From contig JAPKAD010000002.1 of NCBI GenBank assembly GCA_028825445.1, positions 167,951 through 231,950 of the forward strand: a DNA stretch of 64,000 nucleotides, read 5' to 3'. Source of the stretch: Octadecabacter sp. Its GTDB lineage: Bacteria > Pseudomonadota > Alphaproteobacteria > Rhodobacterales > Rhodobacteraceae. Below the pieces are notes generated by a model that was given only the letters and a program-made list of their open reading frames with translations, was not told the DNA's origin and did no database searches. Position numbers and translations under genes: made by a program. Shown here in pieces: positions 52,090 to 62,246 of the stretch (positions are counted from its first letter, which is position 1; each line of letters starts with the position of its first letter).

Positions 52090-53547
52090 ATGCATTTTCT
52101 ACGACGTAGCCTGATCGGAATTTTTTTACTGGCGCTAACGCTTGTGCTGACCGCTTGGGCCGGCAACACATTACGCCTTGCAGTACAAGAGCGCATGAAT
52201 ACTGAACCACGCAGTTTTCCACAGCGCGAACGGGTGTTGCCAGTAAATGTTATGACAGTATTGCCCCAAACGATCGCACCAAAGCTTGTGGTTTTCGGCG
52301 AACTAAGCAGTACTAACACGTTTGACTTGCGCGCCCTGTCAAGCGGCACCGTTCTGGAATTATCTCCTAATTTTGTTGATGGCGGGCGTGTAGAAATTGG
52401 TGAGCTTATCATTAAAATTGACCCGCGCGACGCCCAATCGTCCCGCGACCGAACAGCAGCCGACCTGCATGACGCGCAATCTGAAGTTCGTGATGCTGAA
52501 AGTGCGTTAATTATTCAACGTGACGAAATAGCGGCTGCAAACCAGCAGGTGGATTTGCGACAACAAGCCCTTACCCGTCAAACCAACCTTGTGGCGCGCG
52601 GCGTGGGAACTGCTGCCGCCGTTGAAACCGCACAGCTGGCACTATCCGGGGCCGGTCAAGCAGTTCTGTCTCACCGCCAAGCGCAAGCACAGGCGCAGGC
52701 CCGTCTAGATCAAGCCGATACTGGTCTTGATCGGGCCCGCCTGAACCTTGCAGACGCAGACCGAGCAGTCGAAGATACTGAAATCCACGCGCCATTTTCT
52801 GGCACATTGGCGCAAGTCAACATTTCCCAAGGTGTGCGGGTAACGGCAAATGAGAGCCTAGGCAAATTAATCGAAAAGAACGAACTTGAGGTCGCGTTTC
52901 GTCTGTCTACAGTACAGTATGCACGCCTGATGGACCTCAACAGAACGCTTGGCGACGCAGCCGTCACAGTTACGCTTGAGTTGCAGGACCTAACACTGAC
53001 TGCGTCCGGCCAGATCACCCGCGAAAGTGCCAATGTTGGCGAAGGTCGGACAGGTCGTTTGCTGTTTGCGCGTCTAGAGACCACTGTTGGTCTGCGACCC
53101 GGAGATTTTGTCACAGTTACCGTTACAGAACCTGCTTTGCGTGGCGTTGCGATAGTACCATCAACCGCAATCGGATCAGAGAGCAGCGCGCTTTTACTTT
53201 CCAAAAATAACCGCCTTGAAGAAGTCGCTGTTGTGGTTTTACGTCGACAAGGCGATGACGTTATTATTCGTGCACCTGCGTTGTATGGCCAAAAAATCGT
53301 AGTGGAACGCTCACCACTCTTGGGCGTGGGCATCACTGTGCAACCTATTAATTCAACCGCTAAACCTATAGCGCAAGAACCACCCGAAATGATTACGCTT
53401 AATGATGATCGTCGTGCGCGGCTAATTGCTTTTGTCAAGGATTCGCGGATGCCACAACCCGTTCAAGCCCGCTTCATCGACCAATTAGAACATGACGAAG
53501 TTTCAGTCGATGTCATTGAGGACTTGGAATCGCGGATGGGGACCTGA
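52090..53547 (+). CDS. RND efflux periplasmic adaptor subunit
   Basis: This 485-residue HlyD/MFP-type protein connects an inner-membrane RND pump to an outer-membrane channel. It has an N-terminal membrane/signal segment (about 7-27), a beta-barrel and lipoyl half (LSSGTVLELSPNFVDGGRVE, about 83-102), a coiled-coil hairpin (about 112-220) and the second lipoyl half (APFSGTLAQVNISQGVRVTA). The pump gene follows within 5 bp. Substrates are unknown. Confidence 0.92.
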   Translation: MHFLRRSLIGIFLLALTLVLTAWAGNTLRLAVQERMNTEPRSFPQRERVLPVNVMTVLPQTIAPKLVVFGELSSTNTFDLRALSSGTVLELSPNFVDGGRVEIGELIIKIDPRDAQSSRDRTAADLHDAQSEVRDAESALIIQRDEIAAANQQVDLRQQALTRQTNLVARGVGTAAAVETAQLALSGAGQAVLSHRQAQAQAQARLDQADTGLDRARLNLADADRAVEDTEIHAPFSGTLAQVNISQGVRVTANESLGKLIEKNELEVAFRLSTVQYARLMDLNRTLGDAAVTVTLELQDLTLTASGQITRESANVGEGRTGRLLFARLETTVGLRPGDFVTVTVTEPALRGVAIVPSTAIGSESSALLLSKNNRLEEVAVVVLRRQGDDVIIRAPALYGQKIVVERSPLLGVGITVQPINSTAKPIAQEPPEMITLNDDRRARLIAFVKDSRMPQPVQARFIDQLEHDEVSVDVIEDLESRMGT

Positions 53548-53551
53548 TAAC

Positions 53552-56500
53552 TTGACAAATAGCATCTTGTCCTATTTCACACGTCATCGTACTGCCGCCA
53601 ATTTGCTAATGGTGGTCTTACTAGCAGCCGGTTTCGCAGCCTACCCTAAAATGCGGGCACAGTTTTTTCCAGATGTGATCATCGACAACGTGACTGTATC
53701 AGTAAAATGGTCTGGTGCAGGAGCGCAAGATGTCGATAATGCCATCGTACAACTTCTGCAACCCGCACTTTTAAGCGTTGAAGGTGTCACAAACACAGTT
53801 TCCACATCGTTTGAAAGCAGGGCAACTATCAGCTTGGAATTCTCCCCAGGTTGGGACATGGCCAAGGCAACTGAAGACGTCCAACTCGCGGTAGATGCAA
53901 CGTCAAACCTGCCAGAAGACGCCGATGATCCAACAGTGCGACGCGGCCAGTGGTCAGACCGCGTCACAGATGTGGTTATCACAGGCCCCGTTGCGCCAGA
54001 ACAACTTGGTGGTTTTGCTGATGAATTAACTGTGCGCCTGTTCGCTCAAGGCGTGACACGAACAACAATTCGCGGAGTTGCTGCACCATCCACAATTATT
54101 GAAGTTCCCTCGCTTGCTTTGATACGCAACGATATTACGATGGTAGATATTTCGGCAGCAATCTCACAGGAAGTCAATGCAGACCCCGCAGGCGATGTAA
54201 CCGAATCTGCCCGTGTGCGAACCGGCGTCGAAAAACGCACCGCCGATGAAATCCAAGCGATCGTGTTACGTACAGACGCCAGTGGCGCAACCCTGACGAT
54301 TGGCGATGTTGCGCGAGTGTTTGTTGAAGGTGTTGATCGTGAACGTGCTTATTTTGTAGGCGAAAATCCCGCCATTACTATTCGAGTTGACCGCTCAGCG
54401 ACGGGAGATGCCATACAGGTACAACAGACTGTTGAACAAGTCGCGCTAAACTATGCTGCCACCCTACCCACTGGGACCAGCATTGATTTAATCCGCGCGC
54501 GTGCCGAACTGATTACGGGACGTCTAAATATACTATATGAAAACGCGATTCTTGGCCTCGCGTTGGTGGTGGCACTTTTGTTTATGTTCTTGAATGCACG
54601 CACTGCATTTTGGGTTGCAGCAGGCATTCCTGTGGCAATGTGTGGTGCAATTGCACTAATGTACGCAGCAGGATTAACCATCAATATGATATCGTTGTTT
54701 GCGCTCATTATCACTTTGGGCATCGTGGTGGACGATGCCATTATTGTTGGCGAACACGCCGATTACCGCCACCGACATCTGGGCGAAAGCCCCGCTGTCG
54801 CAGCTGAAAATGCTGCTAAAAAAATGTTTAGTCCAGTGTTTTCTGCGACACTTACAACGATCATAGCCTTCTTCGCACTGGTGGTTGTCGGCGGGCGGTT
54901 TGGCAATTTAATAGCAGATATTCCGTTGACAGTTATCGTGGTCCTTATAGCATCTCTGATCGAATGCTTCCTGATCTTACCGCATCACATGTACAAGTCC
55001 CTATCCTCTATCAATAGCGATAAATGGTACGACGCTCCATCACGTTTTGTTAACCGTGGGTTCGACTGGGTAAAAGAACGCGGGTTCCGCCCGTTAATGG
55101 CGGGCATAATATGGGCACGCTTTCCGGTGATGGCGTTTGTGATAGTATTACTTGCACTACAATCAGCATCGTTCATTCGTGGTGATGTGCAATGGCGGTT
55201 TTTTAATGCCCCAGAACAGGGTAGCGTTACTGGCAACTTTGCAATGCTGCCTGGTGCCTCCCGCGAGGACACACTTGAAATGATGCAGTCTTTGCAAGTA
55301 GTCACGCAGATCGTCGGTGCGGAATACGAAGAAAGCTACGGCATCAGCCCCCTTGATTACGTGATCACAGAAATTGGTGGTAATTCTGGACGCGGGATTG
55401 CTGGTGCTGGCACAAAAGACCCTGATCAATTGGGAGCGATTGCAATTGAACTCATCGATGCAGACAGCCGCCCCTACTCCAGCTTTGCCTTCGTTGCCAA
55501 ATTACAGGAACGCATAATCCGACACCCGATGGTCGAAACTGTAAGCTTTCGCAGTTGGGCCAGCGGACCGGGGGGGGATGATATTGACGTGCAGCTTTTT
55601 GGTGCAAATTCCAATATCCTTAAGGCCGCAGCCGAGGCGTTAAAGGCAGAACTGGCGCAATTCAGTGAAATATCTGCAGTTGAAGATTCCCTTGCCTACG
55701 ACAAAGAAGAATTGATCCTTGAGCTTACGCCGCAAGGTCAAGCCCTTGGCTTTACCATCGACGGGCTAGGCCGCGTGTTGCGTAACCGTCTTGGCGGTAT
55801 CGAAGCAGCGACCTATCCTGAAGGTCCACGATCTGCGACGATCCGTGTTAAATTACCGGATGGCGAACTCACTGCTGATTTTCTTGATCGTACCCAAATG
55901 CGCTCCACCTCAGGTTTTTATGTGCCCTTGGCTGACATTGTGACTGTTCAATCCCGTACCAGTTTTTCCACGGTCAGCCGTAAGAATGGAGTACAACTAA
56001 TTTCAGTTACTGCCGATCTGACAGACGATGATGCTGATCGTGCTTCAGAAATTCAGACTCTGATCCAAGATGATATTTTGCCGCGAGTTGAGGCCGCTCA
56101 TGGTGTATCTACGTCTCTTTCAGGCCTCAGTGAGCAAGAGAACGATTTTCTGAGCGACGCGCGCACTGGATTGATCTTCTGCCTGACAGGTATCTTTTTA
56201 ACTCTCGCTTGGATTTTCCAAAGCTGGACAAGACCCCTTGTGGTTATGGCAATCATTCCATTTGGTCTAATAGGCACCATCTACGGTCATGCAGCATGGG
56301 ACGTGCCACTGTCTATGTTTACCGTCGTTGGGCTGCTTGGCATGACGGGCATCATCATCAACGATTCAATAGTCTTGGTTAAGACTATTGATGAATATGC
56401 CGAAAACCGTGCTTTAATCCCTGCAATTATTGATGGAGTCAGCGATCGGTTACGCCCTGTCCTATTGACAACATTAACGACCGTCCTTGGCCTCACACCG

Positions 56501-56923
56501 CTGCTCTACGAAGGGTCAAGCCAAGCAGAGTTTCTAAAACCCACAGTTATTACACTAGTCTATGGCTTGGGCTTTGGGATGGTGCTAGTTTTGTTCATTG
56601 TGCCATCCTTGATGGCAATGCAGGGCGATGTCAGTGTGCATGTCCGATCAGCAAAACGTGGATTATCTAGTGGATCGCGTGTTATCACATTATCCAACGG
56701 ATTGGCCGTTCTTGGCACCGCTGGATTTTTTGCAGCTATAGTAGCGCCGATAATGTTGGCTGGCTTACCTTGGACGCCATTGGGTAGCCTTTTACCCATG
56801 TTAAACGGCGGCGTGGGCGCCGCAATCGTTGCTTTCTTGTTGATTACGATAGTTTGGTTGCTCCTGATTTATATTAGCACTGCGCTGGCCGTTTCTGGGC
56901 AAACAAAACAACTAAAAAAATAG
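53552..56923 (+). CDS. RND efflux transporter permease
   Basis: This is a 1123-residue proton-driven inner-membrane pump of the hydrophobe/amphiphile efflux-like family. N-terminal helix 1 (about 14-30) precedes a periplasmic porter region with FFPDVIIDNVTVSVKW. A block of six helices (about 325-540, with the GIVVDDAIIVGEH proton-relay Asp pair) precedes the second porter half and the second helix block (about 860-1020). The start is taken as TTG 53552 five bases after the adaptor stop. An in-frame ATG at 53492 would overlap the adaptor gene by 56 bp. Confidence 0.92.
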   Translation: MTNSILSYFTRHRTAANLLMVVLLAAGFAAYPKMRAQFFPDVIIDNVTVSVKWSGAGAQDVDNAIVQLLQPALLSVEGVTNTVSTSFESRATISLEFSPGWDMAKATEDVQLAVDATSNLPEDADDPTVRRGQWSDRVTDVVITGPVAPEQLGGFADELTVRLFAQGVTRTTIRGVAAPSTIIEVPSLALIRNDITMVDISAAISQEVNADPAGDVTESARVRTGVEKRTADEIQAIVLRTDASGATLTIGDVARVFVEGVDRERAYFVGENPAITIRVDRSATGDAIQVQQTVEQVALNYAATLPTGTSIDLIRARAELITGRLNILYENAILGLALVVALLFMFLNARTAFWVAAGIPVAMCGAIALMYAAGLTINMISLFALIITLGIVVDDAIIVGEHADYRHRHLGESPAVAAENAAKKMFSPVFSATLTTIIAFFALVVVGGRFGNLIADIPLTVIVVLIASLIECFLILPHHMYKSLSSINSDKWYDAPSRFVNRGFDWVKERGFRPLMAGIIWARFPVMAFVIVLLALQSASFIRGDVQWRFFNAPEQGSVTGNFAMLPGASREDTLEMMQSLQVVTQIVGAEYEESYGISPLDYVITEIGGNSGRGIAGAGTKDPDQLGAIAIELIDADSRPYSSFAFVAKLQERIIRHPMVETVSFRSWASGPGGDDIDVQLFGANSNILKAAAEALKAELAQFSEISAVEDSLAYDKEELILELTPQGQALGFTIDGLGRVLRNRLGGIEAATYPEGPRSATIRVKLPDGELTADFLDRTQMRSTSGFYVPLADIVTVQSRTSFSTVSRKNGVQLISVTADLTDDDADRASEIQTLIQDDILPRVEAAHGVSTSLSGLSEQENDFLSDARTGLIFCLTGIFLTLAWIFQSWTRPLVVMAIIPFGLIGTIYGHAAWDVPLSMFTVVGLLGMTGIIINDSIVLVKTIDEYAENRALIPAIIDGVSDRLRPVLLTTLTTVLGLTPLLYEGSSQAEFLKPTVITLVYGLGFGMVLVLFIVPSLMAMQGDVSVHVRSAKRGLSSGSRVITLSNGLAVLGTAGFFAAIVAPIMLAGLPWTPLGSLLPMLNGGVGAAIVAFLLITIVWLLLIYISTALAVSGQTKQLKK

Positions 56924-56937
56924 TATTATAATGCGAA

Positions 56938-57741
56938 TTAATTCGCTGCGTCACAGCCATGAATATCGACAGCCTTGCCACCCGCCAAAACAGTAATGCG
57001 GACGTTTGACCGGTTCAGCGCAAACCCCCCACCATTGACGTGAATCATATCAGATCGCGCAAATAATACGTTGCCTTCGCGCCAGGTTTGTGGAGGCGAC
57101 ACCCAAACTTGCTGGTCACCAGCCTCAATCACCACGGCTTCGTCATCCCCAGATTGGGCCATATCGACACGGATTGTGAGGCGGAGACCGTCGGTTGTAG
57201 GGTCAATAGCACAGGTTACCATGCCAACGTCTGCCTCATCCTCAGTCATTGGTCGGTCAAGCATTGCCGCCACAATTGCCGGATCACGCGCCCCTCCCAC
57301 AGGCAGCATCGCATCAAAATTTAACAACACTGGTACACAAATATATTCGCAAACACCGATCTGCACGCGACCACGCATCTGCGCCGGCGCGCTCGCATCC
57401 TCAAGTGATAGTTCAAGCGGAAGAACAAAGATATTCGTATAGCCAACAGATTGCATCCCATTCTGGTCAAACACCTCTGGCACGGGCCAGTGAAACGCAA
57501 CAGTCGACACATTCTGCGATCCTTGCCAATCAAACCGTGGCGGAATGCCTCCATCACCAGGTGCGCGCCAATAGGTTTTCCATCCAGGCGCAAGACTCAG
57601 CCGCAGACCCGCCATATGGGTGCCAGTGCCTGTACGCCAACCACTCAAAACCTTAAGTTCAACAACACCGTCCGCAGGGCCCGCCATAACAGGAACCGAC
57701 ACGCAAATCGCAAGAATAAATATAAAAAGCCGTTTTATCAT
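56938..57741 (-). CDS. secreted DsbD N-terminal (alpha) domain-like protein
   Basis: This 267-residue protein has a signal peptide (about 1-20, IKRLFIFILAICVSVPVMAG). The mature part resembles the immunoglobulin-like reducing domain of DsbD, with an active CxxxC (GVCEYICVPV, about 134-143) and WKTYWRAPGDGGIPPRFDW (about 53-71). The domain stands alone without the membrane or gamma domain. It probably takes electrons from a DsbD/CcdA partner encoded elsewhere. It converges on the RND gene with a 14-bp gap. Confidence 0.8.
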   Translation of the reverse strand: MIKRLFIFILAICVSVPVMAGPADGVVELKVLSGWRTGTGTHMAGLRLSLAPGWKTYWRAPGDGGIPPRFDWQGSQNVSTVAFHWPVPEVFDQNGMQSVGYTNIFVLPLELSLEDASAPAQMRGRVQIGVCEYICVPVLLNFDAMLPVGGARDPAIVAAMLDRPMTEDEADVGMVTCAIDPTTDGLRLTIRVDMAQSGDDEAVVIEAGDQQVWVSPPQTWREGNVLFARSDMIHVNGGGFALNRSNVRITVLAGGKAVDIHGCDAAN

Positions 57742-57872
57742 ATCCCCTAATCCGCCAATCGCAGCACAAAAGAAAATCACGTTTGGGGGAGCGATATGTC
57801 AGGCAGCCACACAGCACGTCATAAGTACAAGTCGCACTTGTGAATTTCACACAGCGGCCCCACCTTAAGAAT

Positions 57873-58439
57873 ATGACCCATACCACTGACCTTACTGGCA
57901 AGCTATTAATTGCCATGCCCGATATGAGAGATTCGCGTTTTGATCGCGCAGTGATTTTTATTTGCGCGCACTCTGCTGATGGCGCGATGGGACTGATGGT
58001 TAACAAACCAGCACCAAATGTGAGATTTTCAGACCTTTTAGAGCAGTTGTCTATCGATAAAGACGAGCAGACCACGGATGTGCGCATTCACATTGGAGGG
58101 CCTGTTGAAACTGGACGCGGATTTGTGTTGCACACATCTGATTACACGTCAGATGCTGGAACTATGGAGGTCGCAGACGGCTTCGCAATGACAGCCACGC
58201 TTGATATCCTCGAAGACATTGCAACAGGCAGTGGACCAAACCGGTCAATGTTAGGGCTTGGGTATACTGGCTGGGGTCCAGGACAGCTTGAGAATGAATT
58301 GGTCAGTAACGGCTGGTTGGTATGTAACGCAACAGATGACATTCTCTTTGGCCGCGCAGCTGAACATAAATGGACTGCCGCGCTTAAAGTTCTTGGTGTT
58401 GACCCATTAATGTTGTCCGCATCAGGTGGCTCAGCCTAA
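57873..58439 (+). CDS. yqgE: YqgE/AlgH family protein
   Basis: This 188-residue member of the DUF179 family is typical, with LTGKLLIAMPDMRDSRFDRA at the N-terminus and HIGGPVETGRGFVLH (about 82-96), GLGYTGWGPGQLE (about 132-144). The function is not well established. ATG 57873 was chosen over an in-frame GTG at 57840. It ends 17 bp from the convergent Sua5 gene. Confidence 0.92.
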   Translation: MTHTTDLTGKLLIAMPDMRDSRFDRAVIFICAHSADGAMGLMVNKPAPNVRFSDLLEQLSIDKDEQTTDVRIHIGGPVETGRGFVLHTSDYTSDAGTMEVADGFAMTATLDILEDIATGSGPNRSMLGLGYTGWGPGQLENELVSNGWLVCNATDDILFGRAAEHKWTAALKVLGVDPLMLSASGGSA

Positions 58440-58456
58440 TAGAAAAAAATCATGGC

Positions 58457-59440
58457 TTAGCGGGGTGCAGCAGCGCGCCGCAATCGATCATTTATCGCGC
58501 GGCCAAGGCCATGATAAGGAATTGGTGACACCGCAATCCGCGCGGCCCCCATCGCGTTCAATTGATGCAAAGCATCGAACAAACCCCCGGCTGCTTCCAC
58601 CAAATCACCTGATGGGGAAAGGTTAACTGCGGCCTCAACAGGACCGTAACCCAACAAAGTTTCGCCTTTTTCAACCGTCTGCGCATTTAACCTCATAGTG
58701 CCTATCGGTGCATAATGTGATGCTAATTGACCCGGCGAAGATGGTGCAGACATATCCCCCGCAAGTGCAAGGTTAAATCCAAACGCGGCCTCTATCACCT
58801 CAACTGGAAGGCCACCTGCGCGCAGCAAAGTTGGCACTGGTTGTGTTGCAACTATCGTTGATTCTAACCCCACACTACAATTACCACCATCTACAATACC
58901 ATCAATCCGGCCCATCATAAGGTCATGGACATGAGCAAATTTTGTTGGGCTTATTTGCCCTGAAGGGTTGGCCGATGGCGCAGCAATTGGCCCACCGAAC
59001 GCAGTAAGCAACCCATTCGCTATACCGTGATCTGGCACCCTGATTGCCAAAGTAGTCAGCCCTGCAGTCACAAGTGGAGAAATTGTAGCGCCATCGCGCA
59101 ATGGCAACACTAGTGTCAACGCACCAGGCCAAAAGGCTTGCGCCAAAGCTAATGCTATGTGATCAAATTCCACAAACTGTTGCGCCGCTTCAATTGAACT
59201 AACATGCACAATCAACGGATTGAAGCTTGGCCGTCCTTTGGCGTTATAAAGTCGCGCGACAGCCTCGCTGTCTCGTGCATCAACACCCAGTCCATAAACA
59301 GTTTCAGTCGGAAACGCTATAAGTCCACCATCTGCCAAAACACCTGCAGCGGCTTTCATTTCTTTTCGATCTGTCGCGAAGATGCGCGTGATCAAATCAT
59401 TCATGACGTCGCGTTTCGGTTGCGGGTATTGTCCATGCAT
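58457..59440 (-). CDS. L-threonylcarbamoyladenylate synthase, Sua5 type
   Basis: This 327-residue enzyme makes threonylcarbamoyl-AMP for the t6A37 tRNA modification. The YrdC domain (about 25-215) shows IAFPTETVYGLGVDARDSEA, KGRPSFNPLIVHV (about 67-79), IAAPSANPSGQISPTKF and the carboxy-terminal Sua5 domain begins after SPGQLASHYAPIG (about 240). AGGAAGG upstream supports ATG 59440; an in-frame ATG at 59404 begins MNDLITRIF and is an alternative. Divergent from acyl-CoA dehydrogenase. Confidence 0.93.
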   Translation of the reverse strand: MHGQYPQPKRDVMNDLITRIFATDRKEMKAAAGVLADGGLIAFPTETVYGLGVDARDSEAVARLYNAKGRPSFNPLIVHVSSIEAAQQFVEFDHIALALAQAFWPGALTLVLPLRDGATISPLVTAGLTTLAIRVPDHGIANGLLTAFGGPIAAPSANPSGQISPTKFAHVHDLMMGRIDGIVDGGNCSVGLESTIVATQPVPTLLRAGGLPVEVIEAAFGFNLALAGDMSAPSSPGQLASHYAPIGTMRLNAQTVEKGETLLGYGPVEAAVNLSPSGDLVEAAGGLFDALHQLNAMGAARIAVSPIPYHGLGRAINDRLRRAAAPR

Positions 59441-59527
59441 ATAGCCTTCCTGTTATAGTCCACATACGCGGCCTTTTTTGCGAATCCAAGGCGGCCAGTC
59501 CTAGAATTCAATTAGCGGAGCATTTCT

Positions 59528-61228
59528 ATGCCCTATCGTTCACCAATCACTGATTTCCGCTTTATTATGGACCATGTCGTTGGTTTTGACCAAGTCGCTG
59601 CGACAGATAGGTTTGCAGATGCCACGCCTGATGTGTGTGACGCGATCCTGACCGAGGCTGCAAAGCTGAGCGATGAGGTTTTGGCCCCATTGCAAAAGTC
59701 AGGCGACCAGCATCCGGCAGTTCTGGAAAACGGTATTGTGCGCACATCGCCCGGTTTTGGCGATGGATTCAAAGCCATTGCAAAAGGTGGCTGGATTGGC
59801 ATTTCTGCCTCTCCCAAAAACGGTGGGATGGGTTTGCCGCTGACGCTGGCAACTACAGTGAACGACATGATGGCAGGTGCGTGCCTGTCGCTACAATTGA
59901 ACCCACTTATGTGTCAGGGACAGATTGAGGCTCTGGAACACCATGCCAGTGACACGATCAAAGAACTATACCTGCCAAAATTAATTTCAGGTGAGTGGGC
60001 TGGTACAATGAACTTGACCGAACCACAGGCAGGATCAGACGTTGGCGCTCTACGATCTAAAGCCGACCCTAATGACGATGGCAGTTACAAAATTTTTGGC
60101 CAAAAAATTTATATATCATGGGCAGATAACGATTTTACCAAGAATGTTTGCCACCTTGTTCTGGCACGTTTGCCTGATGGCGTTGCTGGCACCAAAGGCA
60201 TCAGTTTATTCATGGTCCCAAAATTAATCCCCGACGCAGACGGAAATCCAGGCAAACGTAATAACCTGCGTGTAGTCAGTCTGGAACATAAGATGGGCCT
60301 GCACGGCTCGCCAACAGCGGTGATGGAATACACAGGTGCCAAGGGCTGGTTAGTTGGCAAAAAACACTCGGGGCTAACTGCAATGTTCACAATGATGAAC
60401 AACGCCCGCCTTGGTGTTGCAACGCAAGGTATCGGTGTCGCCGAAGCTGCGTATCAGCACGCACTGGCTTACGCGTTAGATCGCAAACAGGGCAAAGCTG
60501 GTGGGACTGGCACCATTGCAGAACATGCCGATGTTCGCCGGATGCTGGCGTCGATGAAGGCTGACATTTTTACCGCCCGCGCGATTTCACTTGCAAATGC
60601 TGTCGCCATCGACATGTCTAACGCAACAGGCGACGCCGCATGGAAGGCGCGTGCTGCCCTACTGACCCCTATCTCAAAGGCGTTCGGAACGGACATTGGC
60701 GTCGAGATTGCGTCGACAGGCATCCAAACCCATGGTGGCATGGGTTTCATTGAAGAAACTGGCGCTGCGCAATTCGCCCGCGACGTCCGCGTCACCACAA
60801 TTTACGAAGGCACCAACGGTATACAAGCTATGGACCTTGTTGCACGCAAAATGATGGATGGCGGCGATGCAACCTTCACTATGCTGGACGAAATCGAAGC
60901 CGCCGCAGAAACTGCCAAAGCAACAATGCCAGATTTGGCAGGGCCCGTCTGGCACGCTGCTGAAACACTGCGCGAAGCAACCGAATGGTTAGTTAAGCAG
61001 GACATGACCAACCGTTTTGCGGGCGCAGTTCATTATTTGCGAGCCTTTGCACGGGTCCTTGGAGGGCATTACCACCTAACCGCTGCGCTTCAGGGTGACG
61101 CAACGCGCAAGCGCCTCGCAACGTTTTACATTAAACGCATTCTACCTGAACACACCAGCCTTCTGGCGCATGTTCGCGAGGGTGGTCATGATTTAATGGC
61201 TATAACACTGGATGATTTAATTGCCTGA
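59528..61228 (+). CDS. acyl-CoA dehydrogenase (DmdC-like subfamily)
   Basis: This 566-residue FAD enzyme is of the long subfamily that includes 3-methylmercaptopropionyl-CoA dehydrogenase (DmdC). Motifs are NLTEPQAGSDVGALRSKA (about 162-179), GGTGTIAEHADVRRMLASM (about 323-341), GGMGFIEETGAAQ (about 404-416) and the catalytic base TTIYEGTNGIQAMDL (about 425-439), with a C-terminal extra domain. The substrate cannot be read from sequence alone. It overlaps the metallo-hydrolase gene. Confidence 0.9.
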   Translation: MPYRSPITDFRFIMDHVVGFDQVAATDRFADATPDVCDAILTEAAKLSDEVLAPLQKSGDQHPAVLENGIVRTSPGFGDGFKAIAKGGWIGISASPKNGGMGLPLTLATTVNDMMAGACLSLQLNPLMCQGQIEALEHHASDTIKELYLPKLISGEWAGTMNLTEPQAGSDVGALRSKADPNDDGSYKIFGQKIYISWADNDFTKNVCHLVLARLPDGVAGTKGISLFMVPKLIPDADGNPGKRNNLRVVSLEHKMGLHGSPTAVMEYTGAKGWLVGKKHSGLTAMFTMMNNARLGVATQGIGVAEAAYQHALAYALDRKQGKAGGTGTIAEHADVRRMLASMKADIFTARAISLANAVAIDMSNATGDAAWKARAALLTPISKAFGTDIGVEIASTGIQTHGGMGFIEETGAAQFARDVRVTTIYEGTNGIQAMDLVARKMMDGGDATFTMLDEIEAAAETAKATMPDLAGPVWHAAETLREATEWLVKQDMTNRFAGAVHYLRAFARVLGGHYHLTAALQGDATRKRLATFYIKRILPEHTSLLAHVREGGHDLMAITLDDLIA

Positions 61229-62246
61229 TACGATCCGCTACCCATGGTCCGAGCCACCCGAACAAGGCAAGGCAATCGAAGTCGCAGTGGGCGTCTTATG
61301 GATGCGCTTGCCACTCCCCATGGCGTTGGATCACGTTAACGTCTACGCGCTGGATGATGGCAATGGATGGACGATCATAGACACCGGATTTAACAGCCGT
61401 AAAACTCGAGAAATCTGGGGTGATTTGTTAGCCAGACCGCTGGCGGGAAAGCCAGTCACCCGCGTTATTGGCACACATCATCACCCCGATCACATCGGGC
61501 TAGCTGGTTGGTTTCAGGAAGCTGGCGCTGAACTTGCAATGCCGCGTACGGCTTGGCTGATGGCGCGTATGCTAACGCTAGACAACCAGCCCACCTACCC
61601 ATCAGAGATCATTGAATTTTACAAACGTGCAGGCATGGCCGATGATACATTGGCTAAACGCCGCATGGATCGGCCGTTCAACTTTGCCGATTGCGTTCAT
61701 CGAATGCCACTAGGCTTCACTAGACTGCAAGAAGGTGGAACTATCAAAATGGGCGGACGCACGTGGACGATCCGTATGGGCAATGGCCACGCTCCAGAAC
61801 ATGCAACGTTCTGGAGCGAAGACGACAACCTTGTGATTGGTGGCGATCAGTTGCTGCCATCCATCAGCCCAAATATCGGTGTTTACCCCACTGAACCCAA
61901 CGCCGATCCCCTTGCAGAATGGCTTGAGGCCTGCACGCGACTGATGCCTTTTGCGCAGGCTGATCATCTGGTTTTAGGTGGCCATAAACTGCCCTTTACT
62001 GGACTGCCTAAACGTATGCAGCAACTCATCGAAAACCATCATGGGGCGCTTAAACGGCTATTGATTCACATCGACGAACCCAGACGTGCAGGTGATTGTT
62101 TCAAAATACTTTTTAAACGTGAGATCGGTGAAAAAAATTATGGCCTAGCACTTGTGGAAGCCCTTGCCCACCTCAACCACTTGCACCAAAAGGGGCAAGC
62201 CACGCGCGAATTGCGCAATGGGGCCTATTGGTTTCAAGCTGCCTGA
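61221..62246 (+). CDS. metallo-beta-lactamase fold hydrolase
   Basis: This 341-residue MBL-fold protein has the metal motif GTHHHPDHIGLAGW (about 84-97), HAPEHATFW (about 190) and an Asp in LVIGGDQLLP (about 205). It may be a thioesterase acting on products of the dehydrogenase, but that is only inferred from operon context. It starts with TTG 61221 overlapping the upstream gene by 8 bp. It converges on the amidotransferase gene and overlaps its 3' end by 13 bp. Confidence 0.82.
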   Translation: MPDTIRYPWSEPPEQGKAIEVAVGVLWMRLPLPMALDHVNVYALDDGNGWTIIDTGFNSRKTREIWGDLLARPLAGKPVTRVIGTHHHPDHIGLAGWFQEAGAELAMPRTAWLMARMLTLDNQPTYPSEIIEFYKRAGMADDTLAKRRMDRPFNFADCVHRMPLGFTRLQEGGTIKMGGRTWTIRMGNGHAPEHATFWSEDDNLVIGGDQLLPSISPNIGVYPTEPNADPLAEWLEACTRLMPFAQADHLVLGGHKLPFTGLPKRMQQLIENHHGALKRLLIHIDEPRRAGDCFKILFKREIGEKNYGLALVEALAHLNHLHQKGQATRELRNGAYWFQAA

